NCBI GenBank assembly: GCA_022820625.1
Contig: JAJEFE010000145.1
Location: 1 to 57,539, forward strand
DNA length: 57,539 bases
Source of the DNA: Gammaproteobacteria bacterium
GTDB taxonomy: Bacteria > Pseudomonadota > Gammaproteobacteria > Steroidobacterales > Rariloculaceae
Direction of reading: 5' to 3'
Both the position numbers and the translations under genes were made by a program. The notes below the pieces were generated by a model. That model had not been told where the DNA came from. It did not search any database and saw nothing but the letters and a program-made list of their open reading frames with translations. Numbering within the stretch: the stretch's first letter is position 1; each line of letters starts with the position of its first letter. This document shows, piece after piece, positions 8,486-16,997 of the stretch.

Positions 8486-9580
8486 CTATTGCGACAGCCA
8501 GACGATGAATCGTTCGTTCATTTCGTCGCCGTTGTCGCTCCACCACGCCCAATCGTTTCGCAGGGCGCGCTGGGTATGCTCCGGCGTATTGGGCATGTGC
8601 GGCCGCATTTCCACGCCGGTCTCAAGATGCGTCGATATCAGTGCCTCGGCTGACCTGCGGACCGGACTGTAGGCAATGTACTGACTGATTCGGGCCATGG
8701 ATTCCGGGCGTGCGACAAAGTGCACGAACTCAAGCGCCTCGGCCAGCCTCGGGGTGCCGGCCACGATGCCCATCGGACCCGAGTCGAGGACCTGTCCGTC
8801 CCAGACGATCACGAATGGCTGATCCTCCAGCACCTGGGCATTGAAAATTCGTCCGTTGTACGCAGTGCTCATGACCACTTCGCCGTCGGCGAGCATCTGC
8901 GGCGGCTGTGCTCCCGCCTCCCACCAGACAATTTGATCCTTGATGGAATCGAGCTTGCGGAATGCCCGGGCAAGGCCCTCCTCAGTGTCCATGACGGCGT
9001 ATACGTCTTCCATCGCCACTCCATCGGCCATGAGCGCGAATTCCAGGTTCACCGACGGCGAGCGGCGCATGCCGCGCCTGCCCGGAAACCGCTGAAGGTC
9101 AAAGAAATCGTCGATGGTCGCCGGCGTCTCCCCGGTAATGACTTCCGAGTTGTATGCGTAAACCGTGGAGTAAAAGAGCGTTCCGGCGCCGCACTCGCTG
9201 AGCGTATCGGGATAGTAGTCCTCCCCGGGGCTGGACCCGTCCGCACCGGGCGGCAGGTCCGCAAGATCGATGAGCTCGAACAAGCCCTCGTCGCAACCGC
9301 GCACGGCATCGGCCAACTCCAGGTCCACCACGTCCCAGTACACCACCCCCGACTCCACCTGCGCACGAATCTGCGCGAGACCGCCGTTGTAATCCTCAAG
9401 CCGGATTTCGATCCCGGTCTCTGCGGTGAAGGGCTTGTGGTACGCCTCCTGGCTGGCCCGGGCATAGGAACCGCCCCAGGACACCACGGTGATGGACTGC
9501 GCCGACAATGGAGCGCTCAGGAAACAGAGCGCCAATGCCGTTGTCGGTATGGCAATCGAGCGGCGGAATGGGTTCTTCAT
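8486..9580 (-). CDS. PotD/PotF-like ABC transporter substrate-binding protein
   Basis: A 364-residue periplasmic solute-binding protein of the spermidine/putrescine (PotD) group. A signal peptide ends near LSAQ, and the mature protein starts with the ITVVSWGGSYARA segment typical of family 1/PotD-type binding proteins. The YNSEVITGETPATIDDFFD region matches the PotD hinge. No permease or ATPase gene is adjacent, so it is an orphan that must partner with a transporter encoded elsewhere. The ligand is uncertain: polyamines, or another small cation or carboxylate. It lies downstream of the phosphatase gene on the same strand, 54 nt apart, and interrupts the rne-ptp-kdsB order seen in Pseudomonas. 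Confidence 0.8.
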   Translation of the reverse strand: MKNPFRRSIAIPTTALALCFLSAPLSAQSITVVSWGGSYARASQEAYHKPFTAETGIEIRLEDYNGGLAQIRAQVESGVVYWDVVDLELADAVRGCDEGLFELIDLADLPPGADGSSPGEDYYPDTLSECGAGTLFYSTVYAYNSEVITGETPATIDDFFDLQRFPGRRGMRRSPSVNLEFALMADGVAMEDVYAVMDTEEGLARAFRKLDSIKDQIVWWEAGAQPPQMLADGEVVMSTAYNGRIFNAQVLEDQPFVIVWDGQVLDSGPMGIVAGTPRLAEALEFVHFVARPESMARISQYIAYSPVRRSAEALISTHLETGVEMRPHMPNTPEHTQRALRNDWAWWSDNGDEMNERFIVWLSQ

Positions 9581-9634
9581 GACTTGGTTCCTCAGCAGGG
9601 GCCCGTTGACGCAGCCCGCAGGTACGATACTCGC

Positions 9635-10183
9635 TTACCTCTGGAGGTGCGCGAGCAAACCCAGAGACGCTTCTTCGACGAGGTCGAGCACGTACTCGAA
9701 ACCCGTTGCACCGCCATAGTAGGGATCCGGCACGCTGTCGCGTCCCGCCTCCGGCGCGAATTCCAGAAACAACCTGATCCGGGATCGATACTCGGGCGGA
9801 CTGATTCCCGACAGAGTCCGGAAATTGTCTTCATCCATGGCCAGCACCAGGTCGAATGCGGAGAAATCCGCAGTGCTCACCCTTCGCGCTCGTTGACCGC
9901 TGAGGTCGATCCCGCGGCGGGCCGCGGCGCGACAGGCCCGGCGGTCCGGCGGTTCGCCGACGTGGTAGGCGTGGGTGCCCGCAGAATCCACATGCACGTG
10001 GAGTTCCGGCGCGCGCGTTCGCAGGGTCTCCCTGAAAACGCCTTCTGCCGTGGGCGAGCGGCAGATGTTGCCCATGCACACGAACAGGATCCGCGCAGAC
10101 GGCGCCGACTCGATGGCGCCTGCCGGAGCGCCGCTACCTGTCCCGCGCTCCGGTGCCGGACGATTCTCGATGGATTCGTTCAC
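9635..10183 (-). CDS. Low-molecular-weight protein-tyrosine phosphatase
   Basis: A 182-residue LMW-PTP. The P-loop C(X)5RS is complete (VCMGNICRSPT, Cys36, Arg42, Ser43), and the general-acid loop appears as VPDPYYGG. These enzymes remove phosphate from phosphotyrosine, in bacteria often on kinases that control polysaccharide synthesis. The start is a GTG at 10183, which gives an unusual Pro/Gly/Ala-rich extension of about 30 residues before the catalytic domain; no ATG lies closer in. In Pseudomonas the homologous gene also lies near kdsB and rne, so this gene belongs to the conserved backbone. Confidence 0.88.
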   Translation of the reverse strand: MNESIENRPAPERGTGSGAPAGAIESAPSARILFVCMGNICRSPTAEGVFRETLRTRAPELHVHVDSAGTHAYHVGEPPDRRACRAAARRGIDLSGQRARRVSTADFSAFDLVLAMDEDNFRTLSGISPPEYRSRIRLFLEFAPEAGRDSVPDPYYGGATGFEYVLDLVEEASLGLLAHLQR

Positions 10184-10288
10184 TCTGACCTGGCCAGTAA
10201 AAAAACTGCGCCCAAGTCTTGGTTACTTCGCCGGTGGCGTCAAGCACGGTGCATACCCATCCCCATGGGCTTGGCTAAAATACGCCGC

Positions 10289-11308
10289 ATGCGCCCACGA
10301 CTCGCAATCTGCTGCCTGGCACTCTGTCTGGCGAACAGCGAACAGGCCGCCCTCGCCCATGGCGGCGTGGTGCTTGAAGACGACCTCTGCGTCATCAACA
10401 TCGGTTATCTCCAGGCCCACTTCAAGATCTATCTTCCCGGGGAACGTCAACGGCAGGAATTCTGTGAGGACATTCCTTCCACCGGCGAAAGCCTTTTTGT
10501 CATGGAATACCTTCATTCGGGACTGGACGACGCATCCATCGACTTCCGCGTGATCAGAAACGTCACCGGACTGGGGCGTTTCGCGCTGTGGGAGGATGTG
10601 GCCCGGATTGCCGATCTGGACGAAATCACGGTTTTCCACCACGCGCCAGCGGTGGTGCCGGGCGTGTACAGCGTGGTGCATCGCTTCGATGAACCCGGCG
10701 AGTTCATCGGCATCGTCACCGCCGTACCGAATGACGCGAGCACGCCCTATACCGCCGTATTTCCGTTCGAGGTGGGGTTCACCGGCTTCGGCGTGTGGCC
10801 GCTCGTCCTGATTGCGATCGCGATCCTGCAACTGCATCTCTGGCACTCCAGCGGACGATTGAAGCGCTGGCTCGGCCGCTTCAGGCCGCAGGGCTTCGGC
10901 GCTTCCGCAGTATTGGTGTGCGGGATTTACCTCGCCTCCGAAGCCCACGGCAACCAGGCTATCGGCCTTTCCGGTGCCGACTCCCGGATCCACTCGCGTT
11001 CCGGGCACTTCCAGGTAAGCGTCGCGCCCGACCTGGAACCGCTCGCCATCAACACGATCCACCGCTGGGTGGTTTTGATACTGGCCGCCGACGGCGCGCC
11101 GGTGCCCTCGGCGGAAATCACCGTCCGCGGCGGCATGCCGGCCCACGATCACGGATTGCCGACACTTCCGGAGGCAACCCGATACCTTGGCGAAGGCCGT
11201 TACCTCATCGAGGGCATGCGCTTTCACATGGCCGGGCGTTGGGAAGTGGTCCTCAGCATTGAAACGGACGCGCTGCACGACGAAGTCGTGATCCCACTGG
11301 AGCTATAG
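10289..11308 (+). CDS. Membrane-anchored FixH/YtkA-like protein, two extracytoplasmic domains
   Basis: A 339-residue protein that I recognise only in part. A signal peptide (to about residue 25) is followed by a periplasmic domain beginning with His-Gly-Gly, one transmembrane segment (about 175-190, GFGVWPLVLIAIAILQLHLW), a second hydrophobic stretch near 215, and a C-terminal domain of YtkA/FixH type (TIHRWVVLILAADGAPVP and FHMAGRWEVVLSI segments). An upstream ATG at 10265 is also possible. It is followed after 6 nt by the di-haem peroxidase gene, so the two probably act together in the periplasm. FixH-like domains are found near copper and cytochrome oxidase genes, so a role in metal or redox handling is an inference, not shown. 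Confidence 0.6.
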   Translation: MRPRLAICCLALCLANSEQAALAHGGVVLEDDLCVINIGYLQAHFKIYLPGERQRQEFCEDIPSTGESLFVMEYLHSGLDDASIDFRVIRNVTGLGRFALWEDVARIADLDEITVFHHAPAVVPGVYSVVHRFDEPGEFIGIVTAVPNDASTPYTAVFPFEVGFTGFGVWPLVLIAIAILQLHLWHSSGRLKRWLGRFRPQGFGASAVLVCGIYLASEAHGNQAIGLSGADSRIHSRSGHFQVSVAPDLEPLAINTIHRWVVLILAADGAPVPSAEITVRGGMPAHDHGLPTLPEATRYLGEGRYLIEGMRFHMAGRWEVVLSIETDALHDEVVIPLEL

Positions 11309-11314
11309 CAGCCC

Positions 11315-12688
11315 GTGGTAAAAGTCCCGCTGCATGGGGTGGAAGACCGCCTGGCTGAAGACAGCCGATCAACCGACGATGCATCCCGGCTGACCAGGTG
11401 GCCCGTCGGTCGACTATTCCCGATATTTGCAATCATCGCAATCGGCCTTGCAGTAGCTCTGGTCGGTGCCGCGTTGTTCTCCCTACGGCCCGCGGTACAT
11501 CCGGCCTGGACGGACCACGAGTTGCAACTCATGGAATCGCTGTGGATCGCCAACCTGCCTCCCCTGCCCCCCGACCCGTCCAACGCCGTCGCTGACGATC
11601 CCCGCGCCGCCGGTTTCGGTCATCGCCTGTTCTTCGACCCGCGCCTCAGCGACAACGGCGAATTCGCCTGCTCCAGTTGTCATCAGCCTGACCGCCGCTT
11701 CTCCGACGGGCGACTCACAGGCGCGGCGCTCGGCGAGTCGAAGCGCAATACGCCGAGCATCGTGGGCACGGCCTACAGCCCCTGGCTCTACTGGGACGGA
11801 CGCAAGGACAGCCAATGGTCCCAGGCCTTGTCACCGCTGGAAGACCCCATCGAACAAGGCGGAAACCGGATGGCTCTGGCCCGGCTCATTGCCGGCGATA
11901 CCGAGTACCGCCGAGCCTACACCGCGCTGTTCGGCACGTTGCCCGACCTGTCCGATGCCGGCCGTTTTCCTGCAGAGGCGGCGCCGGTCCCCGGGACGCC
12001 GTTTGAATCCGCCTGGAATTCGATGAATCCCGCGGACCGGGAGTCGGTCACGCGGGTATTTGTGAATATCGGCAAGGCGATCGCCGCCTATGAGCGATTG
12101 CTTATGCCCGGTCCGTCCCGCTTCGACCGTTACGTTGAAGCTATCGTCCACCGAGACGCCTCGCAGGCCGGGACCATCCTGAGTGCTGACGAGGCCACCG
12201 GACTGCGGCTGTTCATGGGAAAAGCCCGCTGCATCGAATGTCACAATGGCCCGCTTCTGACGAACAATGAATTTCACAACACCGGGATCATTTCCGTGCC
12301 GGGGAAAATTCCGGATCGCGGTCGAATCGACGGCATCCACATGGCACGAGGCGACCCCTTCAATTGCCTGGGCGCCTACAGCGACGACCCCGAAAAGGAT
12401 TGCGCCGAACTTCGATTCGCGCGCACCGGCGCCGAGGTCGTCGGCGCGCTGCGAACGCCATCGCTACGCAATCTGCAAGGTACCGCACCCTACTCCCACC
12501 AGGGCCAGACACCGTCCCTGGGGGAGATGATGCGGCATTACGATCGCGCGCCGTTGGCGTTGATCGGGCACAACGAGGCCAAACCGCTGGGCCTGAGCCG
12601 GCGGGAACGCGCTCAGCTCGAGGCATTCCTCGCAACCCTGGACGCGCCGTTGGCTACCGCTCCCCAGTGGCTGGCCGCGCCGCCCTGA
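11315..12688 (+). CDS. Di-haem cytochrome c peroxidase / MauG-family protein
   Basis: A 457-residue protein with two haem c sites, CSSCH at residues 119-123 and CIECH at 306-310, and the family segments GLRLFMGKARCIECHNG and EVVGALRTPSLRN. An N-terminal transmembrane helix (about 30-55) anchors it to the inner membrane facing the periplasm. Family members reduce H2O2 or, as in MauG and MbnH, oxidise protein side chains through a bis-Fe(IV) state. The start is a GTG at 11315, 6 nt after the FixH-like gene. The tight pairing with that protein suggests that the neighbour is its partner or substrate, as MbnP is for MbnH; this is inference. Its 3' end comes within 15 bp of kdsB. Confidence 0.85.
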   Translation: MVKVPLHGVEDRLAEDSRSTDDASRLTRWPVGRLFPIFAIIAIGLAVALVGAALFSLRPAVHPAWTDHELQLMESLWIANLPPLPPDPSNAVADDPRAAGFGHRLFFDPRLSDNGEFACSSCHQPDRRFSDGRLTGAALGESKRNTPSIVGTAYSPWLYWDGRKDSQWSQALSPLEDPIEQGGNRMALARLIAGDTEYRRAYTALFGTLPDLSDAGRFPAEAAPVPGTPFESAWNSMNPADRESVTRVFVNIGKAIAAYERLLMPGPSRFDRYVEAIVHRDASQAGTILSADEATGLRLFMGKARCIECHNGPLLTNNEFHNTGIISVPGKIPDRGRIDGIHMARGDPFNCLGAYSDDPEKDCAELRFARTGAEVVGALRTPSLRNLQGTAPYSHQGQTPSLGEMMRHYDRAPLALIGHNEAKPLGLSRRERAQLEAFLATLDAPLATAPQWLAAPP

Positions 12689-12703
12689 ACCCCGCGCCAA
12701 ATG

Positions 12704-13450
12704 TCAGGCTGATCGTTGCGCAAGTATTCGGCGCACGGTGTGCAGATCTTCTTCCGTATCCACGCCCCTGGGGGGCACTTCGCGCGCCTGGGCAACATGA
12801 ATCGAGATCCCGAGCCACAGCGCACGGAGCTGTTCCAGCCGCTCCTGCACTTCCAACCCGCAAGGCCCGGCTTCGGTGAACGCCTTCAGCGCCCAAACCC
12901 GATAGCCGTACAGGCCCACATGACGCATCGCATTCGCGGCCGGCCCCGTGCCGTCGCGCGGCCATGGGATACGGGAGCGGCTGAAATACAGGGCCCGGGA
13001 TCGCCGGTTCGTGACCACCTTGACCACGTTGGGATCGTCCCACTCGGCGTGGTCCGCGATCGGAGTTGCGAGCGTCGCCATCCCGGCCTCTGGATCGTCG
13101 CCCAGCAGCCCCGCGACCTGCGATACCAGCACCGGCGGCAGCAGGGGCTCATCGCCCTGGACATTCACGATCACCCGCTCGTCGGGCCAATCGAGCCGTC
13201 CTGCGATCTCCGCTATCCGGTCCGTACCGCTGGCGTGCGCACTGTCGGTCATCTCCGCCCGGGCGCCGAACCGGCTGCACGCTTCCACGATGCGCGCGTC
13301 ATCGGTGGCCACGATCACCTCGGCCGCGCCGCCGGCCGCAGCGGCCTCGTAGACCCACTGAATCATCGGCCGGCCACAAACGTCGGCAAGCGGTTTGCCC
13401 GGAAGCCGCGTGGCGTCGTAGCGCGCCGGAATGACTACGGCGAAATCCAT
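12704..13450 (-). CDS. kdsB: 3-deoxy-manno-octulosonate cytidylyltransferase (CMP-KDO synthetase)
   Basis: KdsB activates KDO with CTP for assembly of the lipopolysaccharide inner core. The ATG at 13450 gives 248 residues, equal to E. coli KdsB, beginning [20 protein letters not shown], a textbook N terminus; the longer upstream frame overlaps lpxK and lacks similarity. Conserved VNVQGDEPLLPP and HVGLYGYR segments are present. The start overlaps the end of lpxK by 16 bp, so the two are translationally coupled. It is the last gene of the msbA-lpxK-kdsB operon. Confidence 0.96.
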   Translation of the reverse strand: MDFAVVIPARYDATRLPGKPLADVCGRPMIQWVYEAAAAGGAAEVIVATDDARIVEACSRFGARAEMTDSAHASGTDRIAEIAGRLDWPDERVIVNVQGDEPLLPPVLVSQVAGLLGDDPEAGMATLATPIADHAEWDDPNVVKVVTNRRSRALYFSRSRIPWPRDGTGPAANAMRHVGLYGYRVWALKAFTEAGPCGLEVQERLEQLRALWLGISIHVAQAREVPPRGVDTEEDLHTVRRILAQRSA

Positions 13451-14460
13451 CGCCGCTCCTCGATATGCTTCAGCACCAGGGCCATGAGTCCGGCCGACGC
13501 GTCCGCCTCGAACGACAATTCGATGGGAACGCACCACACGCCGTCATGAGCGATGTGCTCGCACTTGATCGCATCCTTTTCGGTCACCAGTACGGGTGCC
13601 GCATCATCGAAACGCAGATCGGCCGCGTCGATGGACGCGTGATCGGGCAATGGGTGCGGGATCACCCGCAAGCCGGCCGCCGCCAGCATGCGGAAAAAAC
13701 GTTCCGGATGGCCGATCGCCGCGACGGCGTGAACCGCCATGTCACGAAACGACTCCAGGGGTTTGCGGGCCAAACCCGTGACTTGGCGAACATCGCACGC
13801 GCTTGCCGTTGCCCGAAACACGTCCACGGCCCCTTCGTTCCACACCCAATCGCCGCCATTGAGCACCACCGCACTGGCCCGGGCGAGCCGGTCGCGACCC
13901 TCCCTGAGAGGGCCCGCCGGCAGGCACATCCCATTGCCGAGACCTCGCTCGCCGTCCACCACCACGATCTCCATGATCCGTCCCAGCGCGTGGTGCTGCA
14001 AGCCATCGTCGGCCAGCAGCACGTCGACCTGTTCGCGGGCCAGGAGTGCCCGCGCGGTTTTCACGCGATCCGGACCCACGTTGACGGGGCAACTCGTGGC
14101 GCGTGCCAGCAGCACAGGCTCGTCCCCGACCAGGGCCGGATCGCTGTCGCGATGAACGGCCTGGGGCCAGGTTCGGGCGCGGCCTCCATAGCCTCGGCTG
14201 ACGATGCCGACCCTGAACCCCCGCTGCCGCAACGCTTCAGCCAACCAGATGGCCAGGGGCGTCTTGCCGGTACCGCCCACCGTGAGATTCCCGACCACGA
14301 TCACCGGCGCCGGCAGAATCGCCACCGACCTGATGCCCCAGCGGTACATCAGGCGCCTGAGGTCGGCGATCACCCGATAACAGAACCCAAGGGGAGCCAA
14401 CAGCCACCGGCAGGGACTGTCCCCATACCAGATCCGATCCATACGACGTGACAGGGTCAT
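13435..14460 (-). CDS. lpxK: Tetraacyldisaccharide 4'-kinase
   Basis: LpxK phosphorylates the 4' position of the lipid A disaccharide at the inner membrane. The P-loop is seen in [15 protein letters not shown] (about residues 56-70), followed by GIVSRGYGG and [12 protein letters not shown], all family hallmarks. The ATG at 14460 gives 341 residues; a GTG 12 nt upstream is possible, and neither has a clear ribosome-binding site. It lies between msbA and kdsB as in E. coli and many other gammaproteobacteria. Confidence 0.95.
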   Translation of the reverse strand: MTLSRRMDRIWYGDSPCRWLLAPLGFCYRVIADLRRLMYRWGIRSVAILPAPVIVVGNLTVGGTGKTPLAIWLAEALRQRGFRVGIVSRGYGGRARTWPQAVHRDSDPALVGDEPVLLARATSCPVNVGPDRVKTARALLAREQVDVLLADDGLQHHALGRIMEIVVVDGERGLGNGMCLPAGPLREGRDRLARASAVVLNGGDWVWNEGAVDVFRATASACDVRQVTGLARKPLESFRDMAVHAVAAIGHPERFFRMLAAAGLRVIPHPLPDHASIDAADLRFDDAAPVLVTEKDAIKCEHIAHDGVWCVPIELSFEADASAGLMALVLKHIEERRWISP

Positions 14461-14527
14461 CGGGGGGCGCACCGACTACGGGAAATCATTCGGAAGCGTT
14501 CAACCCGGACAAGACATCCATCCGGCT

Positions 14528-16273
14528 TCAATCCGCGAACTGCATGCGATAGAGACTGCTGTAGGTTCCGCCACGATCCAGAAGCTCCGCGTGGGTGCCC
14601 TGCTCCACGACCGCGCCCTCGTGCAGCACTACAATCGAGTCCGCGTTTTCCACCGTAGACAGCCGGTGGGCGATGACCAGCGTCGTGCATCCGGTCATCA
14701 GGGACTCCAATGCGCGCTGCACAATCCTTTCAGACTCCGTGTCCAGCGCCGACGTGGCCTCGTCCAGGATAAGGACCGGGGCATTCTTGAGCACCGCCCG
14801 GGCGATGGCCACGCGCTGGCGCTGCCCGCCGGAAAGGAGCGCACCGCGCTGCCCTACCGGCGTATCCAGGCCCTGCGGCAGGCCGGCGGCAAATTCGGTC
14901 ACGAAGGCGGCCTCGGCCGCGGCCTCCACCGCCTCCCTGGGCGCATCCCCGAGGGCGCCGAATGCGATGTTGTTGGCGATGGTGTCGTCGAAGAGCAGCA
15001 CGTCCTGGCTGACGAGACTCAGTTGGCGACGCAAGTCCCTGAGCCGGTATTCCCGGATGTCCACTCCGTCGAGCAGAACCTCGCCCGCCTCCACGTCGTA
15101 GAACCGGGGCAGCAGTCCCACCAGCGTGCTCTTGCCGCTTCCCGACCGCCCGACCAACGCGACGGTGCTGCCCGCCGGAACCCGGAAACCGATGTCGTGC
15201 AGCACCCGGCCCTTGGCCTCGTCGTAGGTGAAACAGGCGCCGCGAAACTCCACCTCGCCCCGGGCGCGCTCCAGGCGCCGGGCGCCGGTATCCGGCTCGC
15301 CCGGTTCATCCAGCGTTTCGAACAGGGTAATGCCGGCGGCGATACCGCGCTGCAACACCGCGTTGATGTTGACGAGCCGCTTCATGGGCGTGAGCATCAT
15401 GCCCAGTGCGACCAGGAAGCCGACGAATACGGGGGCGTCCAGTCCCTGCAGCAGCGTCTCGGAAAACGCCAGCGCGATCATCGCCGAGACGGCGATCGTC
15501 AACGTGTACTGGGACAGGGCATCGCCCCCCGCGCGGGTAGCGACGAGTTTCATGAACTGCCTGCGATTGTGCTCGTTGATCTCCGAGAACCGCTGTTGCT
15601 GCTGCGTCTGGCCCTCGAATACCTTGACGATCCGCGCCCCCGACAGGGCTTCCTCGGTCACCCGCGTGGCATCGCCCATGGACGTCTGAATCCGCAATCC
15701 GTAACGCCTGAACGCGCGGCTCATGAGCGCGACCAACCCGGCGACGATGGGCGCGGCCACGGCCACCATGGCCGTCAGCAGGGGACTGAACCAGATCATC
15801 GCACCGACGAGGACCACCACGGTCAGCGAATCGCGTATGGCGACCACCACGGCGTTGGAAATGGCCTCGGCCACCTGTTCGGTGTTGTAGGTCAGCTTCG
15901 AGACCAGCGCTCCGGTGGAGTGGTGCTCGAAGTATGCGACCGGCAGTTCCGTATAGCGCTGGAAGATTTCCGCGCGCAGGTCCCTGACCACCGATCGTCC
16001 CAGCCATCCGAGGCCGTAGACGGCGATGAAGTCCACCGTGGCTCGCAACATGAACGTGACGAACAGCAGCAAAGGAACGATCAGCGAGCCCGCTCCGCGG
16101 CCTTCGGACTCCAGGACCTCCACCACCTCGCTCATCAGGTACGGCACGACCCCGTTGGTGGCGGCCGCTACGATCATCGCGGCCAGCGCGACCGGAAGCA
16201 CCTTCCAGTGAGGCGCCGCGTAGCTCAACAGGCGCCGGTAGACCAGCATGACTTGTGGGCGGGAATGCGGCAT
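14528..16273 (-). CDS. msbA: Lipid A export ATP-binding/permease protein MsbA
   Basis: MsbA flips core-lipid A across the inner membrane. An N-terminal six-helix exporter domain (about residues 1-320) is fused to an ABC ATPase with Walker A GRSGSGKST, signature LLSGGQRQRVAIARA, Walker B PVLILDEATSALD and an H-loop in VIAHRLST. Length from 16273 is 581 residues (E. coli 582). A second ATG at 16249 is possible. The position of the sigma70 promoter at 16308-16336 excludes the still longer frame that begins at 16309. It heads the msbA-lpxK-kdsB operon. Confidence 0.95.
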   Translation of the reverse strand: MPHSRPQVMLVYRRLLSYAAPHWKVLPVALAAMIVAAATNGVVPYLMSEVVEVLESEGRGAGSLIVPLLLFVTFMLRATVDFIAVYGLGWLGRSVVRDLRAEIFQRYTELPVAYFEHHSTGALVSKLTYNTEQVAEAISNAVVVAIRDSLTVVVLVGAMIWFSPLLTAMVAVAAPIVAGLVALMSRAFRRYGLRIQTSMGDATRVTEEALSGARIVKVFEGQTQQQQRFSEINEHNRRQFMKLVATRAGGDALSQYTLTIAVSAMIALAFSETLLQGLDAPVFVGFLVALGMMLTPMKRLVNINAVLQRGIAAGITLFETLDEPGEPDTGARRLERARGEVEFRGACFTYDEAKGRVLHDIGFRVPAGSTVALVGRSGSGKSTLVGLLPRFYDVEAGEVLLDGVDIREYRLRDLRRQLSLVSQDVLLFDDTIANNIAFGALGDAPREAVEAAAEAAFVTEFAAGLPQGLDTPVGQRGALLSGGQRQRVAIARAVLKNAPVLILDEATSALDTESERIVQRALESLMTGCTTLVIAHRLSTVENADSIVVLHEGAVVEQGTHAELLDRGGTYSSLYRMQFAD

Positions 16274-16307
16274 CGGGCGCCCGAATATCGGCAAAGTGCG
16301 GCCCCGC

Positions 16308-16336
16308 ACTATAGCGCGGGCCTTGTACGCTCACAA
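16308..16336 (-). promoter_or_regulatory. Sigma70 promoter of msbA-lpxK-kdsB
   Basis: On the minus strand TTGTGA (16336-16331) is separated by 17 bp from TATAGT (16313-16308). They match consensus at 4/6 and 5/6. Transcription would start near 16301, leaving about 28 nt before the chosen msbA start. Confidence 0.55.
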
Positions 16337-16560
16337 TGAACGCGCTTGACGCGCGATGGACGCCGGCGACTGGCGATATGGATGGCCCGACCCTCTGGAA
16401 TGCGCCCGCTCGGCGAATGATGCCTATTCGCGGGCCTGCGCTCCATTCTTGCGACTTTGCCCAGAAAGTGGCGTTGCGCGCCGCGCCGTGGGCGCTATCG
16501 TGATCTCACGTTTCGCCGCATCATAGCCCATACGCAGCAGCGGACCGCAGGAGGACGAAC

Positions 16561-16989
16561 GTGCCCGAACCGGCATTTGATACACTGGAAACCGCCCGCA
16601 GGCTCAAGTCCGCGGGAATCGACTCCGAACACGCCGAAGCCATCGTGGAAGTCATGGGCCAATCCGTCAATCAACTGGTGACCCGAGAGCACTTCGATCT
16701 GGCCGTAGAGCACTTCGATCTGGCCGTAGGGCGCTTCGACGCGACGATCGCGTCCTTACGGACGGAACTGTGCGCCCGTATCGACACTGTCCAGGCGGAA
16801 CTGCACACCCGCATCGGCGGCGTTGAATCGAACGTGCAGTCCCTTGAATCCAAAGTGCAATCCCTTGAAGCTACCCTACGCACGGAACTCATGCGTGGGA
16901 TCCTGATTGCGGTGGGTGTCCTGATTCCCGCCATCGGATTGATGATGGCGATCGCCGAGTTCTACTCGGCCCGTGGTGGCGGAGCGTAG
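16561..16989 (+). CDS. Coiled-coil protein with C-terminal membrane anchor (DUF1640-like)
   Basis: A 142-residue protein with a GTG start and a strong AGGAGG at 16549-16554, 6 nt upstream. The N terminus resembles DUF1640/CCDC90-type proteins (FDTLETARRLKSAGIDSEHAEAI). The middle is a coiled coil with obvious seven-residue repeats (EHFDLAV twice, then GRFDATI; NVQSLES and KVQSLEA). A single transmembrane helix (about 113-133) is near the C terminus. Two of the heptads are encoded by a perfect tandem 21-bp repeat. Function is unknown. Homologous bacterial small membrane coiled-coil proteins are common but uncharacterised. It lies convergently with comEC, only 8 bp apart. Confidence 0.72.
   Translation: MPEPAFDTLETARRLKSAGIDSEHAEAIVEVMGQSVNQLVTREHFDLAVEHFDLAVGRFDATIASLRTELCARIDTVQAELHTRIGGVESNVQSLESKVQSLEATLRTELMRGILIAVGVLIPAIGLMMAIAEFYSARGGGA
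16687..16728 (+). repeat. Perfect tandem 21-bp repeat encoding a duplicated heptad
   Basis: The 21 bases at 16687-16707 are repeated without change at 16708-16728, and a diverged third unit begins at 16729. Each unit encodes one heptad (EHFDLAV), so copy-number change would lengthen the coiled coil by whole heptads without a frameshift. Confidence 0.85.
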
Positions 16990-16997
16990 ACTTCTCT

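Noticed and set aside
8720..10288. The upstream part of a plus-strand 862-codon frame ending at 11308
   Set aside because: It runs antisense through the PotD-like and phosphatase genes; only the part from 10289, which begins with a signal peptide, looks like protein.
14591..16339. A plus-strand open frame of 582 codons lying over msbA
   Set aside because: The residues are His/Arg/Gln-rich low complexity, typical of antisense to a GC-rich gene; msbA is complete on the other strand.
16366..16400. A short match to the repeat (TGGATGGCCC)
   Set aside because: Only about 10 bases match and neither the hairpin nor the palindrome is kept, so chance is a sufficient explanation.
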